From: Bacteroidales bacterium
GTDB lineage: Bacteria; Bacteroidota; Bacteroidia; Bacteroidales; UBA3663
Assembly: GCA_030526445.1 (NCBI GenBank)
Contig: JAUNCV010000031.1
Coordinates: 1 to 14,729, forward strand
Direction: 5' to 3'
DNA length: 14,729 bases
Both the position numbers and the translations under genes were made by a program. Shown piece by piece: positions 1-8,238 of the stretch (positions within the stretch are counted from its first letter, which is position 1; every line of letters begins with the position of its first letter). The notes under the pieces are model-generated. The model searched no databases. It saw nothing but the letters and a program-made list of their open reading frames with translations, and was not told where the DNA came from.

Positions 1-2327
1 GTGCCCTTGGTTACACTCTCGGGATGGAATGCAAAACGACTCTGGTGCTGACCCGGCTCAGGATGGAGAGCGCGAAGGAGATAGTTGACACGATAATGTG
101 GCACCTCGCGGCCATCGACATAAGCGTGCCAACCATGTGGATAATAGATTTCGCTGAAAACCACAGTACCAGGCTTGCTGCACGAGGCTTCGTAAGTAAG
201 CTCATTAGGCTGGTAGGTAAGCAAACGAATCTGGGCAGTGCTATCGGCCTCAAGATGAGCAGGAAGCTGAGCAGAGAACTGCTTATCGACAACTGCTGTG
301 TGGTGCAAATCGTATTGCATGAGGCCATCACACTCCTCGTTGGCAGTATCGACCACCTTGAGCTCAGAAACAAACCAAGCATTGCCCATGGCTCCTGGAT
401 TGAGCTGCACTTTGGCCTCGCCCTCATTGCCCTTCATAATAAGATACTTGGTATTGAGCATATTGATGACTGGCAAGTGCATCTGAGAGAGATGCTGGTC
501 AATAAGATCCTGATAACGACGAAGCTTGGCAGCACTGTAACCGCCGATGCTCTTGAGGCGATATGAAGTGCGGGCATCATTGAACGGACTAACAGTAAGA
601 TTGAAGACACGGAAATTTGGATCCTTGTCTTGCAATATCTGCTTCTCCCACGACTGTGCACGGAACTGCTTATCGAACGCATTGGCAGGAGAGAATGAGT
701 CATCGTTCATGAAACGCTTATCGACAGGCCACATATCGGCCAAAACCAAAGCGCCAAGAATCAAAGCAAGCATTGGGGTGCTGAACTTGAAACTTCGGGC
801 ATAACACCAAAGCACGAAAGTGCCACCAACAATGAAGAGCAGAGAGCGCCAGCAATCGGATGAAAGCATGGCCTTGCGAGCATCGACAAGCATGGGGACA
901 ATCCACTCAGGCATCTGGCCATCGCTCTTACCACTGAAACCGCTGGTACTAAACAGACAAACCAGGACAAGCACAGCTGCAATGCCGCCTGCCATGAGAA
1001 CTTTCTGAGAAAGATCAATGCCACGACGCTGGGCTTCGACCAACTGCTGAAGAGCAAGGAAGCCCAACAGCGGCATGGTAATCTCGGCTATGACAAGAAT
1101 AGACGACACAGCACGGAACTTGTTGTACATAGGAACAAAGTCGAAGAAGAAACGAGTTGGACCCATGCAGTGATAGCCCCACGAGAGAACAACGGAGAGC
1201 AAAGTAACAGCAAGCAACGCCCACTTGTAAGGACCTTTGACCACAAACAAGCCAAGAAAAAAGAGCATGCAGACAATAGCGCCCATATACACAGGACCTG
1301 CGGTGAAAGGCTGATCGCCCCAATAGGTAGGCAAACTTTCACAAATCTGCTCGGCCTGCTTGCGTGGGAAGCCTTTCTCTTCAAGACCTTTACGGAAAGC
1401 ATCGTCATCACTGAGATTATAATTGCTTGAACCACCCATGTAATTGGGCACAAGGAAGGTCCAACACTCGTCAATGCCATAACTCCAGTTGGTGGCATAG
1501 TCAAGATCAAGGCCCTGGGTTTTGTTGCCACTGTCAGAGGTTTTATCCAAGTCGGAATGTCCACCACGCATGGTTTCTGCTGCATATTCGAGATTAGCGA
1601 ATGTGGCTGCTGTACCAGTGCCTACACCAATGCCAAGAGCTGCCAGAGCGAGACCGCAATTGAGGGCAAAAGTCTTCCACTGCTTAGAAGCAACTGTCTT
1701 GCAAAGTTCGGCTACACCAAAAGCCGCAAGAATAAAGCAGACATAGTATGACATCTGAGGATGTGGATAGAAGCCGGCCATTGTGCCAATCATAGAGAAA
1801 CATACACCTGCTTTTCGATGACCATTGAAGATGAGATAGAAGCCTGCTGCGGCAAGCGACATCAGCGCCAATGTTGAGGTCTTGCCATGATGATTGGCCG
1901 CAATAATAATAAAGAAATAGCTGGAGAAAGCAATGGCCAAGGCTCCGACAATGGAGAGCCACTTATCGACCTTCATGCTTCGAAGCAATGCAAAGAAGCA
2001 GCAGCAATAGATGAGAACAATGGCTATGACATTGCGATGTCCCCACTGAAGCGTGCGAAGCAAAGGCCACATCCAAGTGGTAGAGAGATAACGGAAACCA
2101 CCGACCTGGTAGTTGGGCATACCAGAGAACATTGAGCCAGTCCAAAAACTGAAATCGCCAGTCTCCTGGGTATATTCGACACACTCTTGAACAGCAGCAC
2201 GTCCTTGCACGCCATCGGACGACGCAATCACCTTGCCTTCGAGCACAGGCGACATGTAGAGGCATGCCACCACTACAAAAATCAATGCGGCCACAAGATA
2301 GGGCCAAAGTTTCTTGATGAGTTTCAT
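1..2327 (-). CDS. YfhO-family polytopic membrane protein, C-terminus cut by window edge
   Basis: One open frame runs from an ATG at 2327 to the left edge without a stop: 775 residues are present and the C-terminus lies outside. An N-terminal membrane helix (about residues 8-25) is followed by a loop containing Asp-38 (SSDG). About a dozen hydrophobic segments follow up to about residue 530, including 98-117, 123-144, 346-363, 369-384, 445-460 and 515-531. A soluble, probably beta-rich domain covers about 560-775. This matches the YfhO family, which has a GT-C-like membrane fold; Gram-positive members are implicated in adding sugars to teichoic acids outside the membrane. Bacteroidetes members are usually somewhat over 800 residues, so I expect a short tail and a final helix to be missing. 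It starts 12 bases after the upstream glycosyltransferase, so it is probably the last or near-last step of the same operon. A periplasmic glycosyltransferase role is inferred; the substrate is unknown. Confidence 0.88.
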   Translation of the reverse strand, partial: MKLIKKLWPYLVAALIFVVVACLYMSPVLEGKVIASSDGVQGRAAVQECVEYTQETGDFSFWTGSMFSGMPNYQVGGFRYLSTTWMWPLLRTLQWGHRNVIAIVLIYCCCFFALLRSMKVDKWLSIVGALAIAFSSYFFIIIAANHHGKTSTLALMSLAAAGFYLIFNGHRKAGVCFSMIGTMAGFYPHPQMSYYVCFILAAFGVAELCKTVASKQWKTFALNCGLALAALGIGVGTGTAATFANLEYAAETMRGGHSDLDKTSDSGNKTQGLDLDYATNWSYGIDECWTFLVPNYMGGSSNYNLSDDDAFRKGLEEKGFPRKQAEQICESLPTYWGDQPFTAGPVYMGAIVCMLFFLGLFVVKGPYKWALLAVTLLSVVLSWGYHCMGPTRFFFDFVPMYNKFRAVSSILVIAEITMPLLGFLALQQLVEAQRRGIDLSQKVLMAGGIAAVLVLVCLFSTSGFSGKSDGQMPEWIVPMLVDARKAMLSSDCWRSLLFIVGGTFVLWCYARSFKFSTPMLALILGALVLADMWPVDKRFMNDDSFSPANAFDKQFRAQSWEKQILQDKDPNFRVFNLTVSPFNDARTSYRLKSIGGYSAAKLRRYQDLIDQHLSQMHLPVINMLNTKYLIMKGNEGEAKVQLNPGAMGNAWFVSELKVVDTANEECDGLMQYDLHHTAVVDKQFSAQLPAHLEADSTAQIRLLTYQPNELTYEASCSKPGTVVFSEIYYPHGWHAYVDGREVPHYRVNYLLRALHPEPGQHQSRFAFHPESVTKG

Positions 2328-2339
2328 TCTTATATAGTT

Positions 2340-3170
2340 TTATAGATTTTTCAAAAGATCGATTACTGCCTGGGCATAACCTTTCTTAAACAGAAGCCAG
2401 TGTATGGTTGCATAAAGCCGACGCAACTGCAGAGATGCATACAGCGGCTGTTGGCAATAAGAAAGATATGCTTTGCGAAGAGCCTTTGCCGCTGCCAAAC
2501 GCTGCTTGTATCGGTTAGGATTCTTGCCCGTTGAAAGCGAATTGCTGCGAATCATGTAGATGTAGAGTGGATCATCGACACAGGCCATACGCTCAGACAA
2601 TAGCAGACAACAGGTGAGGAAATGAGTGTCCTCGCTATTTCGAAGCAAAGGGAAACGCAAGTTATTTTCGACCAAGAAACTGCGACGAAACAGAAAGCAG
2701 ACACTGAAGGTTACAAAGTGGCGAAGAAAATACTGTTTCTTTTCGAGAGAAAATTCACCCGCCTCAAGTACCGGATTTCGAAAAACCTTTCCATCATTCG
2801 CTCCTCCACAATACTGTAACTGACAGTAGGTAAGATCGGCATTGTGAGCATCGGCCTGACTGACCAACTTCTCGAGGAAAGTAGGTTGCCATGCATCATC
2901 ACTATCAATAAAGGCAATATACTGACCTTGAGCCTGCTCAATGCCAAGATTACGAGCCAAACCGGGGCCGCCATTATGTGGAGTTGTGAGGAAACGGAAA
3001 CGGGAATCGCCCTCAGCTGCACGGCGCGCTACTTCGATACTATTATCGGGACTATGATCATCGATAAACAGCACCTCAAAGTCTGTGAAAGTTTGCTGCT
3101 TGATACTTTCGATGCATGCCTCAATATATGGGGCGACATTATAAACGGGAGAGATAACACTAACTTTCAT
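2340..3170 (-). CDS. Family 2 glycosyltransferase (GT-A)
   Basis: This 276-residue protein has a classic GT2 start, with ISPVYN at residues 6-11. The nucleotide-binding acidic pair is at D37-D38 within IDDHSPDNS. A GGPGLARNLG segment lies at 67-76, and the metal/nucleotide-sugar DxD-type motif is DSDD at 89-92. The C-terminal third is basic and probably supplies acceptor binding. There is no signal peptide and no membrane helix, so it should act on the cytoplasmic side of the inner membrane, moving a sugar from a nucleotide donor to a growing lipid-linked glycan. Its ATG overlaps the TGA of the preceding gene by four bases (ATGA), a sign of translational coupling, and the YfhO gene follows after 12 bases. 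The family is clear; donor sugar and acceptor cannot be read from the sequence. Confidence 0.95.
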   Translation of the reverse strand: MKVSVISPVYNVAPYIEACIESIKQQTFTDFEVLFIDDHSPDNSIEVARRAAEGDSRFRFLTTPHNGGPGLARNLGIEQAQGQYIAFIDSDDAWQPTFLEKLVSQADAHNADLTYCQLQYCGGANDGKVFRNPVLEAGEFSLEKKQYFLRHFVTFSVCFLFRRSFLVENNLRFPLLRNSEDTHFLTCCLLLSERMACVDDPLYIYMIRSNSLSTGKNPNRYKQRLAAAKALRKAYLSYCQQPLYASLQLRRLYATIHWLLFKKGYAQAVIDLLKNL

Positions 3171-3973
3171 CGGCCCATTCTCCTTTTAATTTTTTTCGGC
3201 CAACCAGCAATGCGCTGTGGAATTTTGACACTCCAACGGATGCACTCGTCGAAGAAAAAGCCAACGCGTTGAACGAAGCCAAACTCTGGACGTTGCATAT
3301 GGCGCAGAAGATACACCTCATCAATAACAGCATTGATACGTAAAGACTGATTAATATCTTTACGATCATTTCCTTCGAAGAGTCGTGTAAGCCAACTGAT
3401 GCGAAACAATCGGGCAAACCACGAGTGCTGGCAAAGTATTCGGCCAGAGGCATCTGCCAGCTGAGTGGTAATCCCATCAGGATGATGGCTATTGTCGAGA
3501 TAGAGCGTTCGGTTAGGAAATGTTTGAACCATCCAGTAGAAAAAATTGTAATAAGGTTCGATACCCTTATAACTATCCTTGCGAAGTTGGGGAATGAGTT
3601 TTGAAGCATTCCATTCACGACGAATTTCGCGCAAATTGAAGACATTAAAGAACGGATTAGTGACCAACTGATCACCTCGACGTGGTACACCTACTCCAGC
3701 ATCGGAACAACCTGCATTGACCCATCCTTCTTGTACCACCCGATGGGCCAAAGCTAAGACTGCATCAAGATCGGTGATAAAACAATCTTCATCAACATTG
3801 ATAGCAATATCGCACTCTTCATCTTCGAGCATGGTGAAGAAATATCCTTCAGCTGTCTGGTCTGTGAGGCGCACACAAGGATAGCCAGCATCCTCATAGA
3901 GACGTCGGCTGATAAGATAGAGCTCTTTATTGAAAGAGCGGCAATAGAATTTAATGCGAGCAGAATGATTCAT
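3167..3973 (-). CDS. Unassigned glycosyltransferase-like protein with DED motif
   Basis: I do not recognise a named family for this 268-residue protein. It lacks a signal peptide and membrane helices. Residues 54-64 read as a hydrophobic strand ending in an acidic cluster (CDIAINVDEDC). This is where GT-A-fold nucleotide-sugar transferases carry their DxD metal site, and it is followed by a helix-like segment at 68-80. A later stretch at 158-184 is rich in His and Asp (LDNSHHPDG, then CQHSWFARLF), resembling the metal-binding His region near the C-terminus of many GT-A enzymes. The last 20 residues are strongly basic. It sits between two GT2 genes, overlapping the upstream one by one base (TAATG) and the downstream one by four, so it is surely co-translated with them. 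A cytoplasmic nucleotide-sugar transferase is the best guess, but this is inference. Confidence 0.75.
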   Translation of the reverse strand: MNHSARIKFYCRSFNKELYLISRRLYEDAGYPCVRLTDQTAEGYFFTMLEDEECDIAINVDEDCFITDLDAVLALAHRVVQEGWVNAGCSDAGVGVPRRGDQLVTNPFFNVFNLREIRREWNASKLIPQLRKDSYKGIEPYYNFFYWMVQTFPNRTLYLDNSHHPDGITTQLADASGRILCQHSWFARLFRISWLTRLFEGNDRKDINQSLRINAVIDEVYLLRHMQRPEFGFVQRVGFFFDECIRWSVKIPQRIAGWPKKIKRRMGR

Positions 3974-5064
3974 TATCTTCTAAAAATTCTCACATACAAC
4001 CACTTAACCACAACATCGATCTCATGATTAAGACACTCTAGCCATAGAGGCCAGCGTTCATGATACTTGTTCCAGTATTTAATATAATCAATGCGTAGAA
4101 GTTTGTTTTCTGGATAAAGGGAAAATCTGAGTTCTCGACGTTCTATGAAAGAAGCATATTTCTCATCAATGCGACAAAGTTCCGTTGGAGAAAACACAGA
4201 ACGAGGCATATCGAGCAAATATAACTTATAAAAAAGACGAAGTCGATGCTCGATGTAATGTTTCATATAAACCTTGCGACTAGCTGTTAGCTGATCATAG
4301 TGAACATCATAATAAGATACAAGAGAATCAAGTACACGCTCCATCTGCCCTATCTGTCGGACAACGACAGAAGGATCCATGGTTTGACCAACACGATCAA
4401 GATTATATTGATAAAGATTAATATCATAAAAAACGATACTCTCTGCATGATATATTGGATGACTAGCCCACTCGGTATCTGTATAAGAAATACCCTCAGT
4501 CTGATAATAACCGATAGAGCGCAAAAGATCTGTACGATAGCAAAGGGCATGCATGAGAAACTGGCGTACATAACCAGAAGAGAGAACCTCGTCTAGATCA
4601 TAAATCTGTCCATATGCAAAGGGCTCACGCCCCATAGTGTTGTAGCGTATCACCTCATACTGTCCCTCAGCAGCATGCTGTGTGAAGTGGGTGTTGATGA
4701 TATCTACCCTCCTGCCCTGCTGTTCCATTGTGACAATTTCGTTCAGCAACTGGTTGAGCGCTGGGATAGAGAACCAGTCATCAGAATCGAGCACTTTGAC
4801 ATAAACTCCTTGTGCCACAGGCAAAGCGGCATTGATAGTAGAACCATAATTTCCATTTGGTTTATCAATGACACGTACTATCTCGGGATAGAGCTGTTCC
4901 CAATTACGAGCTACAATCAAAGAATCATCCTTTGAACCATCATTGACAACTAAAGCCTCAAGATATTCATCTGCAAGATCTGCATTAACTAAAGACTCTA
5001 ACCAACGCGGCAGAAGCTGCGCCATATTGTATGTAGGAATAATGATGGTAAGAAGTTTTGCCAT
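3973..5064 (-). CDS. Family 2 glycosyltransferase with long C-terminal extension
   Basis: This 363-residue protein has the GT2 signature near the N-terminus. IIIPTYN is at residues 7-13, VVNDGSKDDS at 39-48 with D42 as the likely uridine/Mg contact, and LDSDDW at 92-97 as the DxD-type motif. The segment PNGNYGSTINAAL (69-81) matches the stretch between these motifs in capsule and LPS transferases. The C-terminal 200 residues are rich in Tyr and Arg and have no obvious membrane span. The enzyme is expected to be cytoplasmic or membrane-associated and to extend a surface glycan. It starts 36 bases after the pyruvyltransferase gene, the widest gap in the operon, and its TAA shares a base with the next ATG. 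Part of the gene is locally AT-rich (16 G+C in the 60 bases at 4381-4440), unlike kdsA in the same operon. Confidence 0.94.
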   Translation of the reverse strand: MAKLLTIIIPTYNMAQLLPRWLESLVNADLADEYLEALVVNDGSKDDSLIVARNWEQLYPEIVRVIDKPNGNYGSTINAALPVAQGVYVKVLDSDDWFSIPALNQLLNEIVTMEQQGRRVDIINTHFTQHAAEGQYEVIRYNTMGREPFAYGQIYDLDEVLSSGYVRQFLMHALCYRTDLLRSIGYYQTEGISYTDTEWASHPIYHAESIVFYDINLYQYNLDRVGQTMDPSVVVRQIGQMERVLDSLVSYYDVHYDQLTASRKVYMKHYIEHRLRLFYKLYLLDMPRSVFSPTELCRIDEKYASFIERRELRFSLYPENKLLRIDYIKYWNKYHERWPLWLECLNHEIDVVVKWLYVRIFRR

Positions 5065-5100
5065 AAGTCAAATAAGCGTAAAAATTCAACTGACTAGAAT

Positions 5101-6213
5101 TTATTGTAAAGAACGATAAATGAAATTGAGCGACAAGGCACGCTGCTCAGAAAGGATGTTTTCTACTTTCTCATATGCAATAGGTTCTTCGTTGATAGGC
5201 TGGTCTACAGACCATAAACGATGCTCCATACCCAAAAGATTAAGCAAATGAGACGTTCTCGTATCTTGCCCATCACCTACAAGAAGAGAAAACAGATTTC
5301 GGTGATTAATTATAGCAAACACAGAGCCGTGAAACGACGGTGTGAAAACATACTCTGCTCGCTGCAAAGCTCCTAAAAACAACTCCTCACCTGCTGTAGT
5401 AAAATAGTGAACTTTACGATGAGTCAAAGAAAATGCTATGAGCGATGGTTTAATACCCTCTGAAAACAGCAAAAGTTCACACCCCTTTGATTGTACAAAA
5501 TCATAAATACGATGAATAAAATTCTGACTTCGTCGTACACAATAGAAGACTGCATACCTTTTACCAGGAAGAGGATCGCGGCTCTCAAGTTCTTGATACA
5601 AATCTGGAGTAGCTAACAAAGTAGGATCAAGTACCACCTCAATTGACTTGCCTTCAGCCAACGGGATAAAATCTCGGGCACGGCTCTCTTCGCGCACTGA
5701 AATCATGTCAAAATTGGAGAGTGCACGGCGCATGTAGACCTGATTTGTCTCATTAAGTTCAAGATGCTCTCCACTCACGGCATAAGAAACTTTGCGAGCG
5801 CCAGGCTTTGTGGTGAAGAAGCCTGTATAAACGGGATCGAAGTGCTCATCAGAGCCAAAAGTGCGCCACAACTGATCGCTGCCTATATAATAAACTTCCT
5901 TATCATAGGGGATACTATCAACAAAACCTCGTTCAGGATTGATGTAACGATACATAAAGCGACGGAAGCGCAATTCTTTGACCACAGCCCAAGGGAAAAA
6001 AAGCCAAGCGGCAAGAGCTGCGGTAATTTTGGGTTGAAAGAAATGACTCCAATGAAAGGGATTATAGTGATGTAGGATATCGGGCTGACCATAGCGAATC
6101 ATCTCGACATCACATCCCTGTTGTTCAAGCACACGTTTAAGGGCAAACGGCTGTAACATAGCACCATAGTTTGCCGCAAAATAGGTTGTGAGAATTCCTA
6201 CATTTTTCTTCAT
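5101..6213 (-). CDS. Polysaccharide pyruvyltransferase family protein
   Basis: This 370-residue protein belongs to the polysaccharide pyruvyltransferase family (CsaB/WcaK-like), which transfers an enolpyruvyl group from phosphoenolpyruvate to make pyruvate ketals on sugars. Visible marks are the N-terminal GILTTYFAANYGAMLQ (residues 6-21), the strand plus GSDQLW (111-116), DPTLL (196-200), and the C-terminal signature TPSFHGSVFA (291-300), where the His is typical of the family. Length is normal. No signal peptide is seen; residues 66-77 are hydrophobic but look like part of a helix in the fold. The FrhB-like gene lies directly upstream with only two bases between, a pairing common in Bacteroidetes surface-polysaccharide loci. 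Some members of this family may not be true pyruvyltransferases, so the exact reaction is inferred. Confidence 0.9.
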   Translation of the reverse strand: MKKNVGILTTYFAANYGAMLQPFALKRVLEQQGCDVEMIRYGQPDILHHYNPFHWSHFFQPKITAALAAWLFFPWAVVKELRFRRFMYRYINPERGFVDSIPYDKEVYYIGSDQLWRTFGSDEHFDPVYTGFFTTKPGARKVSYAVSGEHLELNETNQVYMRRALSNFDMISVREESRARDFIPLAEGKSIEVVLDPTLLATPDLYQELESRDPLPGKRYAVFYCVRRSQNFIHRIYDFVQSKGCELLLFSEGIKPSLIAFSLTHRKVHYFTTAGEELFLGALQRAEYVFTPSFHGSVFAIINHRNLFSLLVGDGQDTRTSHLLNLLGMEHRLWSVDQPINEEPIAYEKVENILSEQRALSLNFIYRSLQ

Positions 6214-6215
6214 TT

Positions 6216-7472
6216 CTAAGATTTTTTACCAGTATTCAAGGTGCGTAAAGCAGTCTGTAAACCCTGTTGTTTTTCTCGCTCTTGTTTACGTCTTCTAGGC
6301 CAAACAAGTAGGTTAAGGCAACGACGATAAATTTCGTTAAGATACCGATTGCTGAACCCATTCTGATAAACAAATTTCTGAACGAAAGATGGCATACAAC
6401 GTAGACGACGGATATAATTAGCCCCATAAAAAAGTGCATCGTTGGTAGGCATATACAGATTTTGATTGTATGGCAAAATCTCTTCCCAAGATGCTGAAGT
6501 AACATACAAATCTGGACAATCGTATGCCAATTTCTTTCCCTTTTCACTATTTGGAAATAAAATCGAAGTACCCATATGATTGCGATAACGTTCGTGATCG
6601 GCACTCAAATTCCACCCCCAAAAATCGCCTAACGTAATATCTGCCACACGATTCAAAGTTGCATATTGGCAAGAGAAACAGTTTTTTCGATTAAACGAAA
6701 ATTCGAGATAAGCACGAAAGAGAAAGTCATAGACATGCTTTTTTTTAGTGACCTGTTTACCATTGCAATGCAAATAGGTGAGACGATTATTGTTTCCTAT
6801 CCAACCTTTATCATCCTTCGTTCTATAACTTACAATATGGCTGGCATGCTCAAACTTTAACGCCTTTCGATGCAATTCATTACTAGGCACACCATGGCAT
6901 AGCACTTCAATAGTATATAAATTATCAAGAGGTGTTCCTTGTAAAAAGGAATATAATGCTGCAATATGGCAAGGCACACCAGAAAAGAGAACTCGAGCGC
7001 CTTGACGCAGACGTTTTCGCACCATTTTATAACAGCCCGTGGCATTACTCTGCTGGTACTTAGAATTTTGCAACACGGGTAAATCACAATAGTGTGATAT
7101 TTCCATATGACACACCGTATCGTCAGGCTGTAATGCAGCCCCATAGACAAACGAGGATTGTGAACTTTTTAGAAAATGATAAGCGATTTGTGCAAAAACT
7201 CCACCAGAAGCACTCTTTCGAATAAGTTCTTGGTTAAGACTCCATCCAGCTAAAGGTTGGACCTTGCATGCGTCGTGACGTTCCAGCACCTCTGGATGCA
7301 AGATATGGCATCTCTTTTCGCACAAACCACAGCCATTACAACTTTCTTCTTTGACAATTATGCAATAAAATGCATTCTCATCCTCACTGAACTGTAATGC
7401 CTGACGCGGACACACATCTACACATGCTCCGCAAGCACAGCACTGGCTGGTCGACGGTAAAGAAGGTCTCAT
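6216..7472 (-). CDS. FrhB-like (F420 hydrogenase/dehydrogenase beta subunit family) 2x[4Fe-4S] protein
   Basis: This 418-residue protein begins with a bacterial ferredoxin domain carrying two [4Fe-4S] motifs: C11-C14-C17-C21-P and C45-C48-C51-C55. The rest matches the N- and C-terminal domains of the coenzyme F420 hydrogenase/dehydrogenase beta-subunit family. Marks are RKSASGG (85-91), SGVPCHIAAL with C168, a LCHGVPS motif with C192, the C265-x-x-C268 pair, and TLGDFWG (280-286). Family members use flavin to pass electrons between iron-sulfur clusters and a cofactor. F420 is not expected in Bacteroidales, so the family name probably misleads here and the true electron partner and substrate are unknown. 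Its ATG overlaps the kdsA stop by four bases and it ends two bases before the pyruvyltransferase. A redox step in glycan synthesis is a plausible but unproven role. Confidence 0.92.
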   Translation of the reverse strand: MRPSLPSTSQCCACGACVDVCPRQALQFSEDENAFYCIIVKEESCNGCGLCEKRCHILHPEVLERHDACKVQPLAGWSLNQELIRKSASGGVFAQIAYHFLKSSQSSFVYGAALQPDDTVCHMEISHYCDLPVLQNSKYQQSNATGCYKMVRKRLRQGARVLFSGVPCHIAALYSFLQGTPLDNLYTIEVLCHGVPSNELHRKALKFEHASHIVSYRTKDDKGWIGNNNRLTYLHCNGKQVTKKKHVYDFLFRAYLEFSFNRKNCFSCQYATLNRVADITLGDFWGWNLSADHERYRNHMGTSILFPNSEKGKKLAYDCPDLYVTSASWEEILPYNQNLYMPTNDALFYGANYIRRLRCMPSFVQKFVYQNGFSNRYLNEIYRRCLNLLVWPRRRKQEREKQQGLQTALRTLNTGKKS

Positions 7473-8221
7473 AATAAACTCTTAACTACGCTCTCAAGAT
7501 CTTTGAGATAGAGCATATTAGGGCCATCGCTCTTGGCTTGTTCTGGGTCAGGATGCACCTCAAAGAAATAGCCCGTTGCACCAAAAGCCTTTGCAGCAAG
7601 GGCCATGGATGGTACGAACTCACGATTGCCTCCGGTCTTGCCACCTGCTGCTCCCGGACGCTGAACAGAGTGGGTGCAGTCCATGATGACGGTGGGGGTG
7701 AAGCGTTTCATATCGGGGATGTTGCGGAAATCGACAACAAGATTGTTATATCCATAAATATTACCACGCTCTGTAAGCCAAACATTATCGTTGCCACTCT
7801 CACGCACCTTTTGAACCGGATATTCCATATCAAGGCCCGAAAGGAACTGCGCCTTCTTGATGTTAACAACTTTGCCAGTCTTAGATGCAGCCACAAGCAA
7901 ATCAGTCTGACGACAGAGGAATGCAGGAATCTGAAGCACATCAACCACTTGACCTACTGGCTCAGCCTGGCAAGACTCATGTATATCTGTAAGCAAACGT
8001 AGTCCGAATTTACTCTTAATATCTGCCAGCATCTGCAAACCCTTTTCTAGACCTGGACCACGGAATGAGGTGATGCTTGTGCGATTAGCTTTATCGAACG
8101 AAGCTTTGAAAATTACATCTACACCCAGATTCTGGTTGATGCGGACCAATTCCTGGGCAACGGTTTCGAGACACTCCTGCGACTCAATGACGCAAGGACC
8201 GGCAATGATAACAGGTTTCAT
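7469..8221 (-). CDS. kdsA: 3-deoxy-8-phosphooctulonate (Kdo-8-P) synthase
   Basis: This 250-residue enzyme condenses phosphoenolpyruvate with D-arabinose 5-phosphate to give Kdo-8-phosphate, the precursor of the inner sugar of LPS. Visible family signatures are the N-terminal IAGPCVIES (6-14), FKASFDKANRTS (38-49), FRGPGLEKGL (53-62), LTDIHE (77-82), RQTDLL (104-109) and EVHPDPEQAKSDGP (221-234). Cys-10 in GPCVIES, where the E. coli enzyme has Asn, with His-184, Glu-221 and Asp-232, reproduces the metal-ligand set of the metal-dependent class described for Aquifex. The protein is somewhat shorter than E. coli KdsA because the N-terminus begins just before the first strand. It follows the flippase by 17 bases and overlaps the FrhB-like gene, so it is expressed with the glycan genes. 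Local G+C is high (38 of 60 bases at 7621-7680), typical of a conserved housekeeping gene. Confidence 0.97.
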   Translation of the reverse strand: MKPVIIAGPCVIESQECLETVAQELVRINQNLGVDVIFKASFDKANRTSITSFRGPGLEKGLQMLADIKSKFGLRLLTDIHESCQAEPVGQVVDVLQIPAFLCRQTDLLVAASKTGKVVNIKKAQFLSGLDMEYPVQKVRESGNDNVWLTERGNIYGYNNLVVDFRNIPDMKRFTPTVIMDCTHSVQRPGAAGGKTGGNREFVPSMALAAKAFGATGYFFEVHPDPEQAKSDGPNMLYLKDLESVVKSLL

Positions 8222-8238
8222 AATGATATAGTTATTAA

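Noticed and set aside
24..566. A 180-residue plus-strand open frame opposite the YfhO gene
   Set aside because: It lies wholly antisense to the 775-residue YfhO frame, whose translation is coherent and family-like throughout; the antisense product has no recognisable motif.
1088..1585. A 165-residue minus-strand open frame, and similar shorter ones across 1-2300
   Set aside because: They are out-of-frame shadows of the YfhO coding sequence; ATG codons checked along the YfhO frame (at 2120, 1571, 1439, 914, 710 and 389) all stay in one phase, so there is no frameshift.
3160..3690. A 176-residue minus-strand open frame
   Set aside because: It is a shadow in another frame of the DED-motif gene at 3167-3973, which joins cleanly to its neighbours by overlapping stop and start codons.
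5065..5100. Possible terminator or internal promoter in the widest operon gap
   Set aside because: The 36 bases are AT-rich but show no hairpin and no TTTG / TAnnTTTG pair at proper spacing.
7538..8002. A 154-residue plus-strand open frame
   Set aside because: It is antisense to kdsA, whose conserved motifs cover the same bases.
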